Positions 1 to 6,146 of a DNA stretch of 23,775 bases are shown piece by piece; the stretch's first letter is position 1, and every line of letters starts with the position of its first letter. The notes under the pieces are model-generated. The model was not told the DNA's origin. It did not search any database and saw nothing but the letters and a program-made list of their open reading frames with translations. Source of the DNA: a virus; the IMG/VR virus record IMGVR_UViG_3300017957_000079, positions 1 through 23,775 of that record; one strand, written 5' to 3'. The translations under genes were made by a program, and so were the position numbers.

Positions 1-1
1 A

Positions 2-526
2 TTTAACTTTAAGTTTCCTAAGAACTTTATACCTAAAGAGGTTGCTGACAAATATCGTCCTTATTTGAACAGATTACCAGGTAATATAATCGAAGAACCT
101 ATTGATTTCATTAATTATACTATCCAAGGTGTTTCAATGCCAGGTATTTCATATACACCTGCTGAGCAGAATTTCAATGACGGTACTACAGTGTATAAAA
201 GAGGATACCAACCGGTTCAAAACTTAATTAACAGAGAACTAACAGTTACAATGCAGTTATTAGACGGCTTTATTAACTATTGGATTCTTTCAGATGCTTT
301 ATTGTACCATTATAACAGACAGAATGAAAAGTCTTATATTGACGACCTTAAGTTACAACTATTAGATGCCGAAGGTATTCACTTAATGTCGGTTGTATTT
401 GAGAAGCCTATTATGAATTCTATTTCTGAGCTTGACCTTAATATGGCACAAAATGTAGCAGAGTTTAACACAGTCAGTGTAACATTCTTCTATAACAAGT
501 TCAATTTGATTAATGAATTACAGTGA
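2..526 (+). CDS. Tail-tube-like structural protein, 5' end missing
   Basis: The reading frame is open from the first bases of the window, so this is the C-terminal part (about 174 residues) of a gene that starts upstream; the TTG at 65 is unlikely to be the true start. Visible features are a beta-rich pattern with 'YTIQGVSMPGISY' near the N-terminal side, 'RELTVTMQLLDG' in the middle, and a C-terminal stretch 'AQNVAEFNTVSVTFFYNKF' of alternating hydrophobic residues. This order (a strand with a proline/glycine turn, a central strand, a helix, then a final T-V-S-V-T-F-F-Y strand) resembles tail tube folds of the gp19/gp54 type in contractile-tail phages. Assignment to tube rather than another tube-fold protein is by pattern only. 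The stop codon overlaps a possible GTG start of the next frame, but the next gene more likely begins at 538. Confidence 0.5.
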   Translation, partial: FNFKFPKNFIPKEVADKYRPYLNRLPGNIIEEPIDFINYTIQGVSMPGISYTPAEQNFNDGTTVYKRGYQPVQNLINRELTVTMQLLDGFINYWILSDALLYHYNRQNEKSYIDDLKLQLLDAEGIHLMSVVFEKPIMNSISELDLNMAQNVAEFNTVSVTFFYNKFNLINELQ

Positions 527-537
527 TATATAATAAT

Positions 538-906
538 ATGAAAACTTTTTTAACATACTTAGAAGAACAAAACGTAACTCAAGCTGACCTTCAAGCTATC
601 AATGAGTCACTAGAACAGGAATGGACACCTGAGCTAGAAGCTAAAATTGATGAAGCTGTCGATGCATTCTTAGCTGATTACGTAAATGAAGATGGTTCTT
701 ACGACTTAGAAAGATTCAATGCTGAGGTAACTAACGAAGGAGTTCTTGGTTCAATCATCGGTGGTCTTACAGGTTTTGCACTGGGTAAATCAGTTGGTAA
801 GATTGTTGCTAAAGTACTAGGTATTCAAAAAGGTGTATTCTACGATTTATTAACTTCAAGACTAGTTGGTGCCGCTCTAGGCGCAGCGCTTGGTAAAAAG
901 CTTTAA
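538..906 (+). CDS. Small glycine-zipper protein with capsid-targeting-like leader
   Basis: A 122-residue protein starting MKTFLTYLEEQ. The leader closely resembles the N-terminus of T4 internal proteins (recalled as MKTYQEFIAEA), with L8-E9-E10 as a candidate prohead-protease site of the L-x-E type. Residues about 11-60 are acidic. Residues about 68-122 are a glycine/alanine-rich hydrophobic segment with GSIIGGLTGFALGKSVGK and GAALGAALGKKL, a glycine-zipper pattern typical of proteins that pack helices in or across membranes. A second candidate site, V-T-N-E before GVLG, would separate the acidic part from the glycine-zipper part. The ATG at 538 is preferred over the in-frame GTG at 523 because it begins exactly at the leader. 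Function is unknown; an internal virion peptide acting at the host membrane is one possibility. Confidence 0.7.
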   Translation: MKTFLTYLEEQNVTQADLQAINESLEQEWTPELEAKIDEAVDAFLADYVNEDGSYDLERFNAEVTNEGVLGSIIGGLTGFALGKSVGKIVAKVLGIQKGVFYDLLTSRLVGAALGAALGKKL

Positions 907-1525
907 TTTGAATCTAGTCGCAATAGATTATTCTATCAACTCCCCGGGTATCTGTCTTCTTAAAGACGGAAAGCCTTACTATATTTCATACATCAAACCT
1001 AAATCAGGGACAAAGAAGCAACAAGCACTACAGGAAGAGATGAATCTTCTTAATGATGTTACTCTAATAAACCAACCTGAACCAAACGTTGATAAACAAG
1101 AATTAGCTAGAGTCATGAGACACCGAACAATTGCTGAAGGTATCTGTGACTTAATAGCTGAGCATACAAATCCAGATGAGGAATATAAAATCTATTTTGA
1201 GGGTTCTTCTTACGGGACCTCTCGCTTTGGAACAAACTCTCTTATTGATTTGGCTTCTGCTAGCTCTATCTTAAAATCATATTTGATTGATCGCTTCAAT
1301 GTGACTGTACTCGAAGTCTATGCCCCAACCACAATTAAGAAACATGCTGGTAAGGGTAACATGAAAAAGATGGAGATGTGGGAAAAGTACATTAATGATG
1401 AGTCAAATCGTGAGTCGGGTCTTTGGAACTTTTGTCAACAATTTAAGGAGGACAAAAAGATTATGAAGCCCCTAGATGACCTTGTGGATGCTTATTTTAT
1501 CATGTCTTACGTTAGGTCCCTTTAA
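890..1525 (+). CDS. RuvC-like Holliday junction endonuclease (RNase H fold)
   Basis: The protein begins with a first RNase-H-fold strand, NLVAIDYSINSPG, whose aspartate is the expected first catalytic acid. A second strand, IYFEGSSYG, carries the glutamate. The C-terminal PLDDLVDAYFIMSY supplies the last acidic pair in the D-x-x-D/A-x-x pattern of RuvC-type resolvases. VYAPTTIKKHAGKGN matches the conserved 'P..IKK..TG.G.A.K' loop of RuvC proteins. In T4, junction resolution and debranching before packaging is done by unrelated endonuclease VII (gp49); many T4-superfamily members use a RuvC-like enzyme. The start is uncertain: only TTG codons are available, at 890 (17-nt overlap with the previous gene) or at 908 (giving MNLVAIDYS). 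No Shine-Dalgarno sequence is visible for either. Confidence 0.8.
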   Translation: MVKSFNLNLVAIDYSINSPGICLLKDGKPYYISYIKPKSGTKKQQALQEEMNLLNDVTLINQPEPNVDKQELARVMRHRTIAEGICDLIAEHTNPDEEYKIYFEGSSYGTSRFGTNSLIDLASASSILKSYLIDRFNVTVLEVYAPTTIKKHAGKGNMKKMEMWEKYINDESNRESGLWNFCQQFKEDKKIMKPLDDLVDAYFIMSYVRSL

Positions 1526-1531
1526 ATTGTA

Positions 1532-1601
1532 TTTTACCCTCAGGCATAAAACCATAACTTATACGAGCATATTGGTATGTTTGTTTCATTTTAGGGTAAA
1601 A
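1532..1601. repeat. 9-bp inverted repeat bounding 52 nt
   Basis: TTTTACCCT at 1532-1540 is the exact reverse complement of AGGGTAAAA at 1593-1601. It sits in the non-coding gap after the RuvC-like gene and upstream of the promoter at 1635. The downstream arm is followed by A/T sequence but no clean U-tract, so a terminator is only one option. The arms could close a structured RNA. Confidence 0.4.
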
Positions 1602-1634
1602 ATATTTAAAAATAATAAGGTAGTATGTTATTAT

Positions 1635-1662
1635 GAAACAAAAAAGAATAGTTCCATATAAT
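1635..1662 (+). promoter_or_regulatory. GAAAC-N17-TATAAT promoter
   Basis: GAAAC at 1635-1639, 17 nt, then TATAAT at 1657-1662. The same box pair at the same spacing occurs at four other gene boundaries in this window. The -10-like box is only 4 nt from the ATG at 1667, so a transcript starting 6-7 nt downstream would be leaderless or would miss that ATG. Confidence 0.55.
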
Positions 1663-1666
1663 ATAC

Positions 1667-1849
1667 ATGAATAAAAATATACTTACACCAAGTCAATTAA
1701 CAGAACTAAGTCGCGCTGTAGAATTAATGGTAAATTCAGAAATGATTACCGTTGAGGAAGGTGTTGACTTTCTAGGGAAAGCAGGGTTGACTCAAGTAGA
1801 GGGTTCTACATGGGTTGATACTACTGGAACTAAATACGTCTTTGCATAA
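1667..1849 (+). CDS. Small hypothetical protein (60 aa)
   Basis: MNKNILTPSQLTELSRAVEL... gives an N-terminal amphipathic helical region and a C-terminal part with GSTWVDTTGTKYVFA, likely a short beta hairpin. I recognise no family. It stands alone between the RuvC-like gene and gp32, with a GAAAC-N17-TATAAT element directly upstream and another one downstream in front of gp32, so it is probably a separate short transcript. Because the -10-like box is so close to the ATG, either translation is leaderless or the real start is an internal one. No Shine-Dalgarno sequence is seen. Confidence 0.55.
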   Translation: MNKNILTPSQLTELSRAVELMVNSEMITVEEGVDFLGKAGLTQVEGSTWVDTTGTKYVFA

Positions 1850-1864
1850 GACAAAACTATTTTT

Positions 1865-1892
1865 GAAACCTTTTTAAAAGTAGATATATAAA
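1865..1892 (+). promoter_or_regulatory. gp32 promoter, GAAAC-N17-TATAAA overlapping a T4-late-type TATAAATA
   Basis: GAAAC at 1865-1869 and TATAAA at 1887-1892 with 17 nt between. The same -10 region reads TATAAATA at 1887-1894, the T4 late promoter consensus. The position therefore could serve both an early/middle and a late transcription programme. Transcription from here gives a leader of roughly 60 nt before gp32. Confidence 0.65.
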
Positions 1893-1894
1893 TA

Positions 1895-1961
1895 GAGTTA
1901 AGAAACTCAAAAGGTAATTAACAGGATAAACAGTTTAACAAATTAAAGAATTAAAGGAAAC
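1895..1961 (+). promoter_or_regulatory. Candidate gp32 translational operator (leader RNA)
   Basis: The leader contains a small hairpin GAGTT-AAGA-AACTC (1895-1908), then an A/U-rich unstructured run with a perfect tandem repeat AATTAAAG-AATTAAAG (1941-1956) that runs into the ribosome-binding site AAAGGA just before the ATG. T4 gp32 represses its own mRNA by binding a 5' structured element followed by UUAAA-type repeats overlapping the ribosome-binding site. The layout here is similar. I did not find a convincing pseudoknot. This is one of the few genes in the window with a good Shine-Dalgarno sequence. Confidence 0.45.
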
Positions 1962-2870
1962 ATGGCAGATTTTGACATTTTCAATTTGAGCGTCAACGAT
2001 GTTGAAACTCACAAAGCAGCAGCGTCAAACACAAATGACGTAATCTACAAACCATCAGCAGACGATGGTATGGATGGTACTTACAAAGCACTTATTCGCT
2101 TCGTACCAAACCCAGAAAACCCACGCAAATCATTAGTACGCAAGTACGTTCACTGGTTGACTGACCCATCAGGTTCAGGTCGTCTAGTTGATTCTCCTAC
2201 TTCAGTTGGTGAGAAGTGTCCTATTCAAGACGCATTCTTCCGCCTACGTAAGTCTGATTCAGCAATCGACCGTAAGATGAGTGAAAAACTAAAGCGTCGT
2301 GAGCAGTACTACTCTCTGATTAAAATCATTAAAGACCCACAAAACCCGTCAATGGAAGGTCAGTATATGATTTACAAGTTTGGTTACAAAATCAAAGAAA
2401 AGATTGACGAAGAATTGTCACCAGCATTCGGTGAACCAACTCAAGTATTTGACCTGTTTGAAGGTAAAAACTTTGAGCTAATCATTACTCGTCAAGGTGA
2501 TTACAATAACTACGATAAATCTAAATTCTCTGCAAGTACATCTCCAATTATGGTGGGTGATTCACCAGCTGAGCGTACACCAGAGTCTATGCAAGCTATT
2601 AAAGCTGAACTAGAAAGTGCTCCATCACTTTCAACTTATGAGTACAAGCCTTGGGACGATTCAGTTCGTGACTTTGTAAACCAAGTGCTAAGTCAGTACG
2701 TTACTAATCCAGGTCGTTCAATGGGGTCTGTTACAGCACCCGCATCTGCACCGACGCCGACTGCAACAACAGTTACAGAAACTGCACCAACACCAGCTCA
2801 ACCAGCTGCAAGTGCAACAGTTAGTGATGATGACGACCTTGACTCATTCCTAGATGGACTCGATATCTAA
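1962..2870 (+). CDS. 32: Single-stranded DNA-binding protein gp32
   Basis: 302 residues, essentially the length of T4 gp32 (301). The protein coats ssDNA during replication, recombination and repair and recruits partner proteins through its acidic tail. Visible architecture: a short N-terminal region for cooperative binding; a central OB-type core with many aromatic and basic residues (RREQYYSLIKIIKDP, YMIYKFGYKIKEKI, FDLFEGKNFELIITRQGDYNNYDKS); an Ala/Pro/Thr-rich linker at about 248-285; and a strongly acidic tail DDDDLDSFLDGLDI. Unusually, only one cysteine is present (EKCPI, about residue 83), so the His/Cys3 zinc site of T4 gp32 is not conserved. The ATG follows AAAGGAAAC. It overlaps the primase gene by 17 nt. 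Arginine codons are mostly CGT/CGC, unlike the AGA-rich head genes, consistent with high expression. Confidence 0.93.
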   Translation: MADFDIFNLSVNDVETHKAAASNTNDVIYKPSADDGMDGTYKALIRFVPNPENPRKSLVRKYVHWLTDPSGSGRLVDSPTSVGEKCPIQDAFFRLRKSDSAIDRKMSEKLKRREQYYSLIKIIKDPQNPSMEGQYMIYKFGYKIKEKIDEELSPAFGEPTQVFDLFEGKNFELIITRQGDYNNYDKSKFSASTSPIMVGDSPAERTPESMQAIKAELESAPSLSTYEYKPWDDSVRDFVNQVLSQYVTNPGRSMGSVTAPASAPTPTATTVTETAPTPAQPAASATVSDDDDLDSFLDGLDI

Positions 2871-3930
2871 TCTCACAGAAGAGCTTAAAGGTAAAATTAG
2901 AAGCTTAGTAAAAGAGGTGGCTGTGCGTGAGCATGGTCACCCTTCTAAGCAAATGATAAAGGAGATGCCAGGTCGTTTGACTTTGGCTTGTCCTTATTGT
3001 GGTGACTCGACTACAGACCATACAAAGAAAAGATGTAATCTGTATTGGGACACCCTACAATTTCATTGCTATAACTGTGGTGAACATGGTGATGTATACC
3101 GTTTATTAAGAGACCATGATTTAAGACTTAGAGATGGAGATGATTCCATAAAAGTCATTGAGTACATTAAGTCTCGCAAGACTGAAACCAAGCAGATTGA
3201 AACAATGAAGCATGGTATTTATGTCAAGGCTAACGAAGCAGCGATATCAGTATCAGACTTTAAGAAACATTTTAAAGCACAGTCCATTGAAGTTGGTGAC
3301 TATGCTTGGTTTTATTTAAAGGGTCGTGCACTACACCACAAATCCGAAGAGTTTCTATATTCGCCGTTTGGCCAGAACCTATGGATTTTAAATAAAACAC
3401 CAGACGGTAAAATATTAGGTTGTCAGAGTAGAAAGCTTGGTAAGTACAAATCAAGATACCTTACATACGATATGGGTAAGCTGTATTCAGAAATGGGTAA
3501 AGACTTTCCGTTTGAAGGTGATGAACTTATTTCAGTTAATAAGATTTCAACTTTGTTCAACATTATGCGTATAGACATGACTAGAGACGTTACTCTTTTC
3601 GAGGGACCTCTTGATGCAATGTTTATGGCAAACTCTATGGCTCTTGCGACTGCAGGTCGTTCAACAACAGAACTAGACGAGATACCAACAACTCGCTATA
3701 TGTTTGATAACGATGAAACAGGTAAGCAAAAGATGATAGAGAAATTAAAGAAGGGCAAATCAGTGTTTATGTGGTCTAAATTCCTACAGGATTATAAACT
3801 GAATATATACAGTGATGATATAAAAGATTTGAATGATTTAGTACTTAAGTGCTTTGAACTCAAGTCTCCGGCTCTAAAAAATATAGGCAATTATTTTACA
3901 AACTCTAAGTTAGATGCTTTGTACTTATGA
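2854..3930 (+). CDS. 61: DNA primase, T4 gp61 type
   Basis: 358 residues (T4 gp61 is 342). The enzyme makes the short RNA primers for lagging-strand synthesis and works with the replicative helicase. The N-terminal zinc-binding domain is clear: C46-P-Y-C49-GDSTTD followed by C72-Y-N-C75-GEHGD. The pair matches the 'CPVCGDSKTD ... CYNC' pattern of T4 gp61. The TOPRIM-like core is seen at VTLFEGPLDAMF (acidic Glu and Asp) and in YMFDNDETGKQKM, followed by a short segment ending in SDDIKDLNDLVLKC (T4: 'KDVNDMI'). It starts inside the end of gp32 (17-nt overlap) and its stop overlaps the next start as ATGA, so the three genes are probably translated as a coupled operon. Confidence 0.9.
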   Translation: MDSISNLTEELKGKIRSLVKEVAVREHGHPSKQMIKEMPGRLTLACPYCGDSTTDHTKKRCNLYWDTLQFHCYNCGEHGDVYRLLRDHDLRLRDGDDSIKVIEYIKSRKTETKQIETMKHGIYVKANEAAISVSDFKKHFKAQSIEVGDYAWFYLKGRALHHKSEEFLYSPFGQNLWILNKTPDGKILGCQSRKLGKYKSRYLTYDMGKLYSEMGKDFPFEGDELISVNKISTLFNIMRIDMTRDVTLFEGPLDAMFMANSMALATAGRSTTELDEIPTTRYMFDNDETGKQKMIEKLKKGKSVFMWSKFLQDYKLNIYSDDIKDLNDLVLKCFELKSPALKNIGNYFTNSKLDALYL

Positions 3931-4139
3931 TTGATTTTAACCTAATGATTGAAGAAGAATTTGACGACTTCTACGAAGAAAGTGAGAAGCATAAAAATTT
4001 GAAAATGTTCATTGAATTTGATGACCTTGATACTGAATACAAAGGCAAGGAAATTAAGTTCAATGCACCTAAGTTTAAGAAAAGACTGAAAGCGAGTAAA
4101 TGGATTCCTAAGTCCAATAACAAATCATCATTATTCTAA
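3927..4139 (+). CDS. Small acidic/basic hypothetical protein between primase and UvsY
   Basis: 70 residues: the first half is strongly acidic (MIEEEFDDFYEESE), the second half basic (KFKKRLKASKWIPKSNNK), ending in SSLF. Start and stop overlap both neighbours (ATGA with primase, TAATG with UvsY), which supports real, coupled translation. I do not recognise a family. A short charged protein with a hydrophobic S-x-L-F C-terminus could bind the sliding clamp, as T4 gp33 and gp55 do through hydrophobic C-terminal tails, but this is speculation from size, charge and tail only. Confidence 0.7.
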   Translation: MIDFNLMIEEEFDDFYEESEKHKNLKMFIEFDDLDTEYKGKEIKFNAPKFKKRLKASKWIPKSNNKSSLF

Positions 4140-4564
4140 TGTCAACAGAAAATAAAGTAATTAAGATAGACACATACTTGAACGAGCAACGTCAAGATTG
4201 GACCGCTAAGATCCGTGAGCTTGCTAAGTGCTTTAAAGATGTTGACTTACTTAATCAGGCTATGGTAGAGATTCCATCATACCGTCAAATTATTATTGAG
4301 CAGATTGCACAGCTTAATATTAAGATTAAGCAACAGGAAGCAAAGCTTTCTAAAACATATAAAAACTCATACTTGAAGTATTTCGAGTACGACTATAAAT
4401 TAACGGACAAACAAAAAGAATCATTCTTAAAGGCAGACATGTCTGAGGACAATATGGTTCTTGGTTTGTTAACCACGCAAATGGATTTCTTGCGTGAATC
4501 GGTGAAGACTCTAGATAATATGAGCTGGGCCGTTCGTAATAAGCTACAACTACAAGGGCTGTAA
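4139..4564 (+). CDS. uvsY: UvsY-like recombination mediator
   Basis: 141 residues; T4 UvsY is 137. UvsY loads the UvsX recombinase onto gp32-covered ssDNA. The sequence is predicted mostly helical, with a basic long helix (QIAQLNIKIKQQEAKLSKTYK), a tyrosine-rich middle (NSYLKYFEYDYKL), then an L-K-A-D-hydrophobic segment and a second long helix ending SWAVRNKLQLQ. This helix-rich order matches UvsY proteins of T4-like phages, where the final helix contains a similar 'R.fhIrnai.w..F' pattern. The position directly upstream of uvsW supports the call. Sequence identity to T4 UvsY is low by eye, so the assignment rests on length, pattern and context. Confidence 0.65.
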   Translation: MSTENKVIKIDTYLNEQRQDWTAKIRELAKCFKDVDLLNQAMVEIPSYRQIIIEQIAQLNIKIKQQEAKLSKTYKNSYLKYFEYDYKLTDKQKESFLKADMSEDNMVLGLLTTQMDFLRESVKTLDNMSWAVRNKLQLQGL

Positions 4565-4590
4565 CGAGAATAAAAATAGTTTCATTATGA

Positions 4591-6105
4591 ATGGAGCTAA
4601 CTTTAACTGACGACAATCAGTTCTTACGTATAGATAAGGCCAGTGAGATTGAACTTGAACAGGTTACAATTTCACTGACTCGTCGTATAGAAACATGGCG
4701 TTTCAATCCCTTGGTTAAAAAAGGTATTTGGGATGGTTATGTTTCATATGTTAAAGATGATAAGTGGATTCCTGCTGGTTTATGGCAAGAGGTCACAAAA
4801 ATCTGCAAACAGTACAAATACGATATTAAAATCAACGGTGTAACTAGATTGTTTGACAAAGACATTTCAGCTGAAAGCTTTGAAGAGTGGGCTAATGACT
4901 TTTTTGAAGGTCATCCTGATGGTATTAAACCAAGAGACTATCAAATCGAAGCGGCATATAATATTTTAAAGTTTAGAAGGTCTCTTTCTGAATTAGCAAC
5001 ATCTGCTGGTAAAACTTTAATCTCATTTCTTACAGTAGCCTATATGCTTGAAAAAGAAAAGGCTAAGAAGATTCTGTTTATTGTACCGAACGTATCGCTT
5101 GTTGTTCAGGCAAGTGAAGACTTTGGTGAGTACAATCACGAAAACAGAGTTAAGATACTTATACAGCAAATCTATGCTGGTCAAAAGATTAAGGAGAATA
5201 GAAATGTAGTTATTGGTACATACCAGTCTTTAGTTAAAAAGCCTAAGGAATTCTTTGATGATTTTGAGGCAGTTATTGTAGATGAGACACATAAAGCAAA
5301 ATCTAATTCTATCAAAACAATTCTACAGAAATGTAGACATGCTACATATAAATATGGTCTTTCCGGTACAATACCTAAAGAGAATACATTAGACCGTTTA
5401 ACACTAATGTCTCAAACAGGACCTTTAATTACAGAGATTAAGGCAAACTTCTTACAGAAAGAAGGTCACATTGCTGGTTGTAATGTGAATATTATTGAAA
5501 TGGATTATGCTACCGAAGAGACTAAAAAAGCCTTTATGGAGCTTGCAACTAATAGATACGACTCTAAAGATGTATTTCCACTTGAACAGAATTATGTAAT
5601 CAATTCACCAGGTCGTATTAATTTCATAACAAAGGTTATTTCTAAAATACCTAAAAACTCTTTGGTTCTTTTTCATAGAATCGAACATGGTAAAAAGCTG
5701 TATGAAATGTTACGCCAAAGAAGTGATAAAAGGGTGTACTATGTTGACGGTGGAACTAACACTGATATTAGAGAGGAATATAAGGCTAAAATGGAAGCGG
5801 GTGATGACGTGGTTATTATAGCCAGTTATGGTACATTCTCGACGGGTATTTCTATTAAAAAAATACACAACATTTTCTTTACAGAGTCATTCAAATCAGA
5901 AGTAATTATTAGACAGTCAATTGGTCGTGGTTTAAGACAACACGAGTCAAAAGATTCTGTAAACATCATAGATTTTGTAGATGACCTTACAACAGATGAC
6001 TGGCAAAACTATCTGTACAGACATGGTATTGCTCGTAAAAAGATATATCGCCAAGAAAAGTTTAATTACAAGGTTAAAAAAGTCCGTTTTGAAGGAGATA
6101 TATAA
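4591..6105 (+). CDS. uvsW: Recombination DNA/RNA helicase UvsW
   Basis: 504 residues (T4 UvsW is 503). UvsW is a superfamily 2 helicase that remodels branched DNA and R-loops and helps switch the phage from origin- to recombination-dependent replication. An N-terminal UvsW-specific domain (about 1-110) precedes the Q-motif-like KPRDYQIEA. Walker A is TSAGKT with K141. Walker B is the DExH variant D231-E-T-H234. Motif III is SGTIP. Motif VI is R441-QSIGRGLRQ. T4 UvsW has the variant DECH at Walker B. The ATG at 4591 has no Shine-Dalgarno sequence and lies 26 nt after uvsY. Confidence 0.92.
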   Translation: MELTLTDDNQFLRIDKASEIELEQVTISLTRRIETWRFNPLVKKGIWDGYVSYVKDDKWIPAGLWQEVTKICKQYKYDIKINGVTRLFDKDISAESFEEWANDFFEGHPDGIKPRDYQIEAAYNILKFRRSLSELATSAGKTLISFLTVAYMLEKEKAKKILFIVPNVSLVVQASEDFGEYNHENRVKILIQQIYAGQKIKENRNVVIGTYQSLVKKPKEFFDDFEAVIVDETHKAKSNSIKTILQKCRHATYKYGLSGTIPKENTLDRLTLMSQTGPLITEIKANFLQKEGHIAGCNVNIIEMDYATEETKKAFMELATNRYDSKDVFPLEQNYVINSPGRINFITKVISKIPKNSLVLFHRIEHGKKLYEMLRQRSDKRVYYVDGGTNTDIREEYKAKMEAGDDVVIIASYGTFSTGISIKKIHNIFFTESFKSEVIIRQSIGRGLRQHESKDSVNIIDFVDDLTTDDWQNYLYRHGIARKKIYRQEKFNYKVKKVRFEGDI

Positions 6106-6121
6106 CATTAAGATATTATAC

Positions 6122-6129
6122 TATAAAAA
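6122..6129 (+). promoter_or_regulatory. Possible late-type promoter TATAAAAA
   Basis: TATAAAAA in the 41-nt gap before the 677-aa head-type gene differs at one position from the T4 late consensus TATAAATA. No GAAAC box lies 17 nt upstream of this box or of the TATAAT that overlaps the start codon. A late class would suit a structural gene block. Weak on sequence alone. Confidence 0.3.
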
Positions 6130-6146
6130 TAAAGTATCATTATATA

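Noticed and set aside
523-537. GTG start for the glycine-zipper gene
   Set aside because: It adds MIYNN in front of a complete targeting leader; the ATG at 538 gives the T4-like N-terminus.
1476-1661. A 61-codon frame starting inside the RuvC-like gene
   Set aside because: It overlaps a conserved catalytic segment in another frame, runs through the non-coding gap with its inverted repeat and promoter, and has a composition typical of a chance frame.
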